In this document: in pieces, positions 1 to 6,128 of the stretch
Position numbering within the stretch: the first letter of the stretch is position 1
How the letters are laid out: the number at the start of each line of letters is the position of its first letter
Assembly: GCA_947463755.1 (NCBI GenBank)
Contig: CANHUK010000005.1
Location: 1 to 14,767, forward strand
Direction: 5' to 3'
DNA length: 14,767 nt
From: Chitinophagaceae bacterium
GTDB taxonomy: Bacteria; Bacteroidota; Bacteroidia; Chitinophagales; Chitinophagaceae
Position numbers and translations under genes: made by a program
The notes under the pieces: model-generated
The model's database searches: none
The model's input: only the letters and a program-made list of their open reading frames with translations
What the model was told of the DNA's origin: nothing

Positions 1-882
1 GAACTGGACATCTACCGGCAGAACATGAAGCAACGGCTTGAAGTCAACCTCCGGAAATGCGAGTTCATCGCAGGCCGCCTGATCGACGAGTACCTTTTTG
101 GCTTCGATCACCCATACGGGATCTACTCCAGTGCGGAGATGTACGACGCCCTCGATCGCGGGGACCTCAAATCCTTTCATGAGCGTTACTATGTCAATGG
201 CCAGGCGATGATATTCGTGGCAGGCATCCTGCCGGCAGACCTCGAAGCTTCCCTCAACCGGATCTTCGGACAGCTGCCCCTCAACCGCACGCCCCTGCCA
301 ACGATCCTGCATCCGGTCAAACCCACGTTGGAAAAGAAACACTTTATCCTGAACGATCCCGACGGGGTGCAGGGCGCCATCCGGCTGGCCCGGCCCTTTC
401 CCAATCGCCATCATCCCGACTACAAACCCGCCATGGTCCTCAATACCCTGTTCGGCGGATATTTCGGGTCTCGTCTGATGGACAATATCCGCGAAGACAA
501 GGGCTATACCTACGGCATCTACAGCCATATCCAGAATCATATCGGGCAGACCGCCTGGATGGTCAGCACCGAAGCCGGGCGTGAGGTTTGCGAAGCCACC
601 ATCCGCGAGATCCATCATGAAATGAAGCGGCTGCGCGAAGATGAGATCCCCGATGACGAACTGATGATGGTCCGAAACTATCTCATGGGTACCATCCTGG
701 GTGACCTCGACGGCCCATTCCAGATCATCGGTCGCTGGAAAAACCTGATCCTGAACGGCCTTGACAGCCAATTTTTCTATGATACGCTCAAAACCATCCG
801 GGAGATCACACCGCAGGAACTGAATGCCCTGGCCGACAAGTACCTCCGGGAAGAGGATTTCTATGAGCTCACCGTCGTCTGA
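1..882 (+). CDS. M16-family zinc metallopeptidase, C-terminal part (5' truncated by window edge)
   Basis: The frame is open from base 1 and the first ATG (25) lies inside the protein, so the true start is upstream of the window; 293 residues are visible. These cover the PF05193-type part of an M16 peptidase. A segment ending in the RYYVNGQAMIFVAG strand is followed, around visible residues 152-175, by the family's glycine-rich LFGGYFGSRL block, then IREDKGYTYG with the conserved Arg and Tyr that help position substrate in M16 pairs. The HxxEH zinc motif belongs to the missing N-terminal half, so I cannot tell whether this subunit is catalytic or a non-catalytic partner. Family members cleave peptides in the periplasm or at the cell surface, and bacterial M16B proteins are usually 410-450 residues. 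The next gene on the same strand starts 74 bases downstream. The family call is firm; substrate and activity are unknown. Confidence 0.9.
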   Translation, partial: ELDIYRQNMKQRLEVNLRKCEFIAGRLIDEYLFGFDHPYGIYSSAEMYDALDRGDLKSFHERYYVNGQAMIFVAGILPADLEASLNRIFGQLPLNRTPLPTILHPVKPTLEKKHFILNDPDGVQGAIRLARPFPNRHHPDYKPAMVLNTLFGGYFGSRLMDNIREDKGYTYGIYSHIQNHIGQTAWMVSTEAGREVCEATIREIHHEMKRLREDEIPDDELMMVRNYLMGTILGDLDGPFQIIGRWKNLILNGLDSQFFYDTLKTIREITPQELNALADKYLREEDFYELTVV

Positions 883-956
883 CGAACCTGAACCTGCGGA
901 ATATGCATAAGACCGCCCTGATTTTTGCGTAACTTGAATGACAAATCCCGGCGGCC

Positions 957-1307
957 ATGCGTTTCCTGCTGCGACTCTTCTTCACCTGGTTGGGGGTGCT
1001 GATCGCATCCTACCTCCTCGACGGAATCCATGTGCGCGACAACATCACCGCCCTGGTGGCGGCGGCCGTCCTGGCGCTACTGGATTCTTTCGTGAAACCC
1101 GTCCTCATCCTGTTGACGATCCCCTTCACGCTTGTCACCCTTGGACTGTTCCTGCTGGTGATCAATGCTGTCATCGTCATCTTAGGGGCGGAGATCGTGG
1201 ATGGCTTCGAAGTGAAGGGGTTCGGCTGGGCGCTGGCTTTCAGCCTGGTCGTATCCCTGATCGTTACCCTCCTGGAAGCGCTGGACAAAAAGATGAAACG
1301 CGATTAA
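957..1307 (+). CDS. Small YvlD/phage-holin-family-4 type membrane protein (PF04020-like)
   Basis: This 116-residue protein is almost entirely hydrophobic. Its likely membrane segments are at about residues 2-21, 29-45, 50-84 (possibly two passes around PFTLVTLGLFLLVINA) and 89-108, ending in the basic tail DKKMKRD. The PFTLVTLGLFLLVINA block after a KP turn is typical of the PF04020 family (Bacillus YvlD and relatives). Database entries often call this family 'phage holin family', but most members are ordinary chromosomal inner-membrane proteins of unknown function, and nothing phage-like is nearby. The start at 957 gives the expected family N-terminus (MRFLLRLF); there is no clear Shine-Dalgarno sequence. 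The gene sits between the M16 peptidase and the E1 dehydrogenase on the same strand, with gaps of 74 and 53 bases, which neither proves nor excludes co-transcription. Confidence 0.85.
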   Translation: MRFLLRLFFTWLGVLIASYLLDGIHVRDNITALVAAAVLALLDSFVKPVLILLTIPFTLVTLGLFLLVINAVIVILGAEIVDGFEVKGFGWALAFSLVVSLIVTLLEALDKKMKRD

Positions 1308-1360
1308 GACGGAACCCTTGCCGTATTGATTTCTGAATCCATCTTTACGAACTTCGAATC

Positions 1361-3400
1361 ATGATGCATTTCGACCGAAAGGGATTGACGGACGCCGAAC
1401 TCATCGCCATCTACCGGCAGCTCCTGCTGCCACGGATGATCGAGGAAAAGATGCTCATCCTGCTGCGTCAGGGCCGGATCTCCAAGTGGTTCAGTGGTAT
1501 CGGTCAGGAGGCGATCTCTGTGGGGGCGACCCTGGCCATGCAACCTGAAGAATGGATCATGCCGCTCCATCGCAACCTCGGGGTGTTCACCGTCCGCGGC
1601 ATGTCGCTCGAGAAACTGTTTCTGCAATGGCAGGGTCGTTCGGATGGTTTTTCAAAAGGCAGGGAACGCAGCTTTCACTTCGGATCGACCGAACATCATA
1701 TCTGCGGGATGATCTCTCATCTCGGTCCGCAACTTGCGGTGGCAGATGGTGCGGCACTTGCCTACAGGCTCAGGAACCAACCGCGGGCAGCCCTTACATT
1801 CACCGGTGATGGCGGAACCTCAGAAGGTGATTTTCACGAGGCCTTGAATGTGGCGGCTGTGTGGGACCTGCCCGTCATCTTCATCATCGAAAACAACGGC
1901 TACGGCTTGAGTACGCCCGTCTCGGAACAATATCGCTGCGACCGCTTGGTGGATCGTGCCCGCGGCTATGGCATGGAGGGTGTCAGGATCGATGGAAATA
2001 ATATCCTCACAGTGCTGGATACCGTCCGGGGAGTGCGCGATTACTGCATCAGGAACAGCAAGCCCTATCTTATTGAGTGCACCACCTTCCGCATGAGAGG
2101 GCACGAGGAAGCCAGCGGCACGGATTATGTACCACCGCATCTCTTTGAGGAATGGGGTAAGAAAGATCCCGTAGCCAACTACGAACAATACCTGCTGCGC
2201 ACTGGCGTCATTGATGCAGCATTCGTGGCCGCCATGCGAGCGGAATGCACCGCATTGATTGACGTCTCCATAAAGGCCGGCCTGAAGCCCGGGAAGATCG
2301 ATGCGGACCCAACTGTGGAAATACGGGATGCGTATGCACCGGCTCCACCGATCGAGCCGGTTCCTGACCTGATCACGCCGCCGGAAAGACCGCGGAGATT
2401 TCCGAAACCCGCGCCGGTTGCCACTTCACCCGGCAGGGAACCCATTCGGTTTGTGGACGCTATCCGGGAGGGATTGACCGAGGCCATGATCCGCCATCCC
2501 GAACTGGTTCTGATGGGTCAGGATATTGCCGCCTATGGTGGTGCATTCAAGGTCACCGAAGGTCTGATGGAACGATTCGGCACTGCCCGGGTCAGGAACA
2601 CCCCGCTCTGCGAAAGCGCCATCATCGGTACCGCCCTCGGCCTTTCACTGGAAGGCATCAAAAGCATGGTGGAGATGCAGTTCGCGGATTTTGTGACCTC
2701 CGGCTTCAACCAGATCGTCAACAACCTCGCCAAGATACACTACCGGTGGGGTCAGCCGGCAGACGTTGTGATCCGGATGCCAACGGGTGCAGGTGTCGGA
2801 GCGGGCCCCTTTCACTCCCAGAGCAACGAGGCCTGGTTCACCCATACCCCCGGATTGAAGGTTGTCTACCCGGCGACCCCTGCGGATGCCAAGGGACTGC
2901 TGCTGGCAGCATTCGACGATCCCAATCCCATCATGTACTTTGAGCACAAGGCCATGTACCGCAGTCTCACGGGCATGGTGCCGGAAGGATATCATACTGT
3001 TCCGATCGGGAAGGCCAGACAGGTGCTGACCGGCAACGACCTGAGCATCATCACCTATGGCATGGGAGTGATCTGGGCTGAAGAATATGCGCACGCCCAT
3101 CCCAACCTGTCCATCGACCTCGTTGACCTGCGGACCCTGCTCCCCTGGGATAGTGAATCCGTTGAGGCCTCTGTACGCCGGACCGGCCGCGTGCTGGTGC
3201 TCCACGAAGACACCCTCACCGGAGGCTTCGGCGGAGAGATCGCTGCCTGGATCGGAGAACACTGCTTCCGTTGGCTGGATGCTCCCGTGATGCGGTGCGC
3301 CAGTCTTGACAGTCCCGTTCCCTTCGCCCGAGCACTCGAAGATGTCTTTTTGGCCAAACATCGCCTGCAATCGACCATAGAAAAACTGCTGGCTTTCTGA
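1361..3400 (+). CDS. Thiamine-diphosphate 2-oxoacid dehydrogenase E1, alpha and beta subunits fused
   Basis: A single 679-residue chain carries both E1 halves. Residues 1 to about 325 are the alpha part: the ThDP/Mg motif starts at GDGGTSEGD (149-157) and closes at ENNGYG (177-182), and RMRGHEEASGTDY (244-256) replaces the phosphorylatable loop of mitochondrial E1 alpha. A proline-rich linker (about 326-360) joins the beta part. There E418 in the LCESAI motif should contact the ThDP pyrimidine and H485 in GPFHSQSNEAW is the expected active-site histidine. The transketolase C-terminal domain follows, with DLRTLLPWD and HEDTLTGGFGGE near 589-626. The enzyme decarboxylates a 2-oxoacid and passes the acyl group to an E2 lipoyl carrier in the cytoplasm. 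Fused chains of this kind in Bacteroidota are usually annotated as branched-chain (2-oxoisovalerate) type, but specificity cannot be read from sequence alone. No E2 or E3 gene is in the window. ATG codons at 1361 and 1364 are both possible starts. Confidence 0.93.
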   Translation: MMHFDRKGLTDAELIAIYRQLLLPRMIEEKMLILLRQGRISKWFSGIGQEAISVGATLAMQPEEWIMPLHRNLGVFTVRGMSLEKLFLQWQGRSDGFSKGRERSFHFGSTEHHICGMISHLGPQLAVADGAALAYRLRNQPRAALTFTGDGGTSEGDFHEALNVAAVWDLPVIFIIENNGYGLSTPVSEQYRCDRLVDRARGYGMEGVRIDGNNILTVLDTVRGVRDYCIRNSKPYLIECTTFRMRGHEEASGTDYVPPHLFEEWGKKDPVANYEQYLLRTGVIDAAFVAAMRAECTALIDVSIKAGLKPGKIDADPTVEIRDAYAPAPPIEPVPDLITPPERPRRFPKPAPVATSPGREPIRFVDAIREGLTEAMIRHPELVLMGQDIAAYGGAFKVTEGLMERFGTARVRNTPLCESAIIGTALGLSLEGIKSMVEMQFADFVTSGFNQIVNNLAKIHYRWGQPADVVIRMPTGAGVGAGPFHSQSNEAWFTHTPGLKVVYPATPADAKGLLLAAFDDPNPIMYFEHKAMYRSLTGMVPEGYHTVPIGKARQVLTGNDLSIITYGMGVIWAEEYAHAHPNLSIDLVDLRTLLPWDSESVEASVRRTGRVLVLHEDTLTGGFGGEIAAWIGEHCFRWLDAPVMRCASLDSPVPFARALEDVFLAKHRLQSTIEKLLAF

Positions 3401-3426
3401 CGCCCCAAACCGCTCCATCCAACAAC

Positions 3427-4938
3427 ATGAAACAAACCCTGATCATCCTCGCACTTCAATCCTTAACATGGGCCGTGCAGGCCGGGGATACATCGGTCAT
3501 CGCTAAACTCCGTCCGCATTTTCCACTGATCGACCGGATCTGTGCCGATTTCGCCAAACAGCACCACATTCCCGGCGTCTCGGTAGGGCTGGTAGCGAAT
3601 GGACAACTGGTGCATACCATCAGTCTTGGGGTGACGGATATGTCACGCAATACGCCGGTTACCCCGGCCTCAGTCTTCCGTATTGCCTCCATGTCCAAGA
3701 GTTTCACCGCCATGGCCATCCTCAAACTCAGGGATGCCGGAAAACTCCAACTGGATGATCCGGCAGAAAGTTACATCCCTGCCCTGAAGGGCTTGAAATA
3801 TCCGACCACGGATGCGGCGCCGGTCACCATCCGTCACCTGCTCACCCACGGAGCGGGTTTTCCGGAAGACAATCCCTGGGGGGATCGACAGCTGGCGGAC
3901 AGTGATGCCGAATTCAACGCCTTTCTGAAACAGGGCATCAGCTTTTCAACGGCACCCGGTACGGCCTATGAATACAGCAATCTCGGGTTCGCAATGCTCG
4001 GGAAGATCATTACTAACGTGTCCGGTCAGCCCTATCAGCAATACATCCGCGCGCAGATATGGAATCCGCTGGGGATGAGGCATGCCGCTTGGGAATACGC
4101 TGATGTTGCGCCAGGCCTGCTCGCGCATGGGTACCGGTACCAGGATGATCGCTTCACGGAAGAAGAACTCCTGCACGATACGCCCGATGGTTCCTGGGGT
4201 GCGATGGGGAGCATGCTCTCCTCTGTCGATGAATTCGCAGCCTACATGAATCTCCATCTGGCGGCATGGCCTCCATCTGATGCACGTGAGACCGGACCTG
4301 TGCGCCGCGCTTCCATCCGGGAGATGCAGCACCCCTGGCGTTTCAGTGCCCTGAACCCCAATTACACCTTCCCCGGCGGACGGGTATGTCCGACGGCCGC
4401 GGCCTATTGTTATGGACTGAGATGGGTGCGCGATTGTGAAGGAAGGACCTTCGTTGGCCACAGCGGGGGATTGCCCGGTTTCGGCAGCCACTGGCAGGTC
4501 ATGCCGGAACACGGACTCGGGATCGTCGCGCTCGGCAACCGCACGTATTCCCCGATGTCTGTGCTGACCATGCAGATCCTGGATACGCTCGTGCGTCTGA
4601 CCGGTCTGAAACCTTTGAGTATCCCCGTTTCCCCCATCCTTCAAACCCGTATGGAGCAGTTGGTCCGGATCATCCCGGATTGGAAAGGGGCGGAACAAAG
4701 CGGCATTTTCGCTGAAAACTTCTTCCCGGATTACACACTGCCTCTCCTGCAACGCCAGTCAGCAGAGATCTTCGGACAGATCGGCGCCATCCGACGGGTG
4801 GGTCCGATGCGGGCAGAAAACAATCTGCGGGGTACGTTCACCCTCGAATGCGAAAGGGGTCGGGCAGATGTGTACTTCACCCTGACGCCGGAAAAGACCC
4901 CGCTGATCCAGGAATACCGGATCCGTGTGATCAAGTGA
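3427..4938 (+). CDS. Exported serine hydrolase, class C beta-lactamase fold, with extra C-terminal domain
   Basis: This 503-residue protein has a Sec signal peptide (MKQTLIILALQ to about AVQAG, residues 1-20). The PF00144 domain spans roughly 30-390. The catalytic triad of motifs is intact: S88-M-S-K91 with the nucleophile and general base, Y183-S-N185, and H345-S-G347 in place of KTG. The HxG form is typical of esterase, D-aminopeptidase or peptidase-like relatives rather than true AmpC enzymes, so antibiotic resistance should not be assumed. Residues about 395-503 form an additional domain with the motif NNLRGTFTLECERG near its centre. From memory, this type of tail recurs in a subset of serine hydrolases, but its function is unknown to me. 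The gene begins 26 bases after the E1 gene, without an evident Shine-Dalgarno sequence, and may be read through from it. It converges on the next serine hydrolase with only 19 bases between them. Confidence 0.9.
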   Translation: MKQTLIILALQSLTWAVQAGDTSVIAKLRPHFPLIDRICADFAKQHHIPGVSVGLVANGQLVHTISLGVTDMSRNTPVTPASVFRIASMSKSFTAMAILKLRDAGKLQLDDPAESYIPALKGLKYPTTDAAPVTIRHLLTHGAGFPEDNPWGDRQLADSDAEFNAFLKQGISFSTAPGTAYEYSNLGFAMLGKIITNVSGQPYQQYIRAQIWNPLGMRHAAWEYADVAPGLLAHGYRYQDDRFTEEELLHDTPDGSWGAMGSMLSSVDEFAAYMNLHLAAWPPSDARETGPVRRASIREMQHPWRFSALNPNYTFPGGRVCPTAAAYCYGLRWVRDCEGRTFVGHSGGLPGFGSHWQVMPEHGLGIVALGNRTYSPMSVLTMQILDTLVRLTGLKPLSIPVSPILQTRMEQLVRIIPDWKGAEQSGIFAENFFPDYTLPLLQRQSAEIFGQIGAIRRVGPMRAENNLRGTFTLECERGRADVYFTLTPEKTPLIQEYRIRVIK

Positions 4939-4957
4939 GATCGATCCTGAAGTTCGC

Positions 4958-6055
4958 TCAAAGTGCCGCTTCCAGTCTTTGGATCAGGGGATCGAAACCT
5001 GCGGGATAGTTATTGCTGAGTACGATGATGGTGTGGCCGCGCTCCGGATACCGGCGGAACATGGTCTTGTAACCGGGGTTGTCGCCGTCGTGCCAGATCA
5101 CCCGTTCACCTTTCGCTGTATTGGACAGAAACCAGCCAAATCCATAGCCGGTTGCCGTTCCATCGTTCAGCACCCCTGAGCGCCAGGCCTCCGTGCCACT
5201 CTTGGTTCCTTGCAGTTTGGCCTCCCGAAGCGCCCGATCCCAGGCCAGCAGATCCTTCGCGCGGGCACTCACACGTCCGGGTCCCTTCCGGTTTCCCAGC
5301 CAGATCGTGTAGTCAGAAGAAGGAAAGGAATCGGCCCGAACCAGTCGCTGCCGGTGCTCAACCCATACATGTCCGCGTGCGAAACGACTCAGCTTATTCT
5401 TTACCTCATTCGTTCGAATGTCTGCCCCGCGCATACCTGTCGCCTTGAAAATGCGGCTGCGGCATAGTTCGATGAAATCCATACCCGTGACGGATTCTGC
5501 TATGCTTGCAAGTACTACATATCCCGTGTTGCTGTATTCGAACCGCTCACCCGGCTTGAATAGGGCAGGCGGTGTGTAACGTTTCAGATAGGCCAGAATA
5601 TCCGGATTTCCGGCCACTTTCGATTTATCCCAGTATTTGTCCATGACGGCCTGGTAATCCGGGAGACCGCTGGTATGATTCAGCAGATGGCGGATCCGGA
5701 TGCCCCGGTAGGGGATGTCGACGAATTTCTCTACCGGATCGTCGTAACTGAGCCGGCCGGCCTCCGCTAAGCCGATGATGATGCTGGCCGTGAATTGTTT
5801 CGATACTGAGGCCAGTTCGAAGATATCATCCCGCCCCAGCCGTTCACCCGTGTTGATGTCACGTATGCCATACGCCTGATGGAAAAGCGTCCGTCCATTC
5901 TTTGCTACAAGTACGACCCCGCTGAAGGTTGGTTCTGTTGCCATGGCCGCCTCCAGCTTTTCCTTCAGGGAAGTCTGTGCATGGCCGGCGACCGGGGTCA
6001 GACAGCAGATGCCTGCCAGACCGATCCATGATATAATATAATAAATTTTTTTCAT
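4958..6055 (-). CDS. Exported serine hydrolase, beta-lactamase family (PF00144)
   Basis: The 365-residue product starts MKKIYYIISWIGLAG and has a signal peptide ending near GHAQ (residue 27). The PF00144 motifs are all present: S83-V-S-K86, Y174-S-N176 and H322-D-G324, with NHTSGLPDY at 126-134 as in many members. It lacks the C-terminal extension seen in the neighbouring + strand hydrolase. The H-D-G third motif points to a peptidase or esterase-like member; the substrate is unknown. The first codons are strongly AT-rich (AAA/ATT/TAT), unlike the rest of the gene, which should leave the mRNA start unstructured. There is no Shine-Dalgarno sequence. The acylase gene lies 73 bases upstream on the same strand, so the two may be co-transcribed. 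Opposite orientation, different length and only motif-level similarity argue against a recent duplication with the gene at 3427-4938. Confidence 0.9.
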   Translation of the reverse strand: MKKIYYIISWIGLAGICCLTPVAGHAQTSLKEKLEAAMATEPTFSGVVLVAKNGRTLFHQAYGIRDINTGERLGRDDIFELASVSKQFTASIIIGLAEAGRLSYDDPVEKFVDIPYRGIRIRHLLNHTSGLPDYQAVMDKYWDKSKVAGNPDILAYLKRYTPPALFKPGERFEYSNTGYVVLASIAESVTGMDFIELCRSRIFKATGMRGADIRTNEVKNKLSRFARGHVWVEHRQRLVRADSFPSSDYTIWLGNRKGPGRVSARAKDLLAWDRALREAKLQGTKSGTEAWRSGVLNDGTATGYGFGWFLSNTAKGERVIWHDGDNPGYKTMFRRYPERGHTIIVLSNNYPAGFDPLIQRLEAAL

Positions 6056-6128
6056 ATTTCAAAATTTATCGGCATCCACAGCCATCGAGCAATCAAGTTC
6101 AACATATTGACCATCAATGTATTGATCC
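6056..6128 (-). promoter_or_regulatory. AT-rich gap upstream of the serine hydrolase, possible promoter
   Basis: This 73-base gap separates the acylase stop from the serine hydrolase start. Read on the - strand, it contains TAAATTTTG (complement of 6060-6068), which is close to the Bacteroidota -7 consensus TAnnTTTG. An ATTG (complement of 6090-6093) lies 21 bases upstream of it, the usual spacing for the -33 element. If used, transcription would begin at or very near the ATG at 6055, giving a leaderless message. The gap also holds three overlapping copies of a five-base unit: ATTGA at 6106-6110, TCAAT at 6114-6118 and ATTGA at 6121-6125. The match is short and could be chance; read-through from the acylase gene is the alternative. 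Confidence 0.22.

Noticed and set aside
957..1307. 'Phage holin' label taken as a sign of a prophage
   Set aside because: PF04020 proteins carry this name, but no lysin, tail, integrase or attachment site is present; it is an ordinary chromosomal membrane protein.
938..1336. Open frame of 132 codons overlapping the small membrane protein gene
   Set aside because: The 957-1307 frame encodes a recognisable YvlD-type protein; the overlapping frame is rich in R, G, P and H with no pattern.
2645..3418. Open frame of 257 codons on the - strand
   Set aside because: Antisense to the beta half of the E1 fusion; no domain, and composition typical of a shadow frame.
3946..4752. Open frame of 268 codons on the - strand
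   Set aside because: Antisense to the serine hydrolase with intact catalytic motifs; the product resembles nothing I know and is rich in H, R, G and Q as expected from reverse reading of GC-rich coding DNA.
3427..6055. The two serine hydrolases as a recent tandem duplication
   Set aside because: They are in opposite orientation, differ by 138 residues and by a whole domain, and share only family-level motifs.
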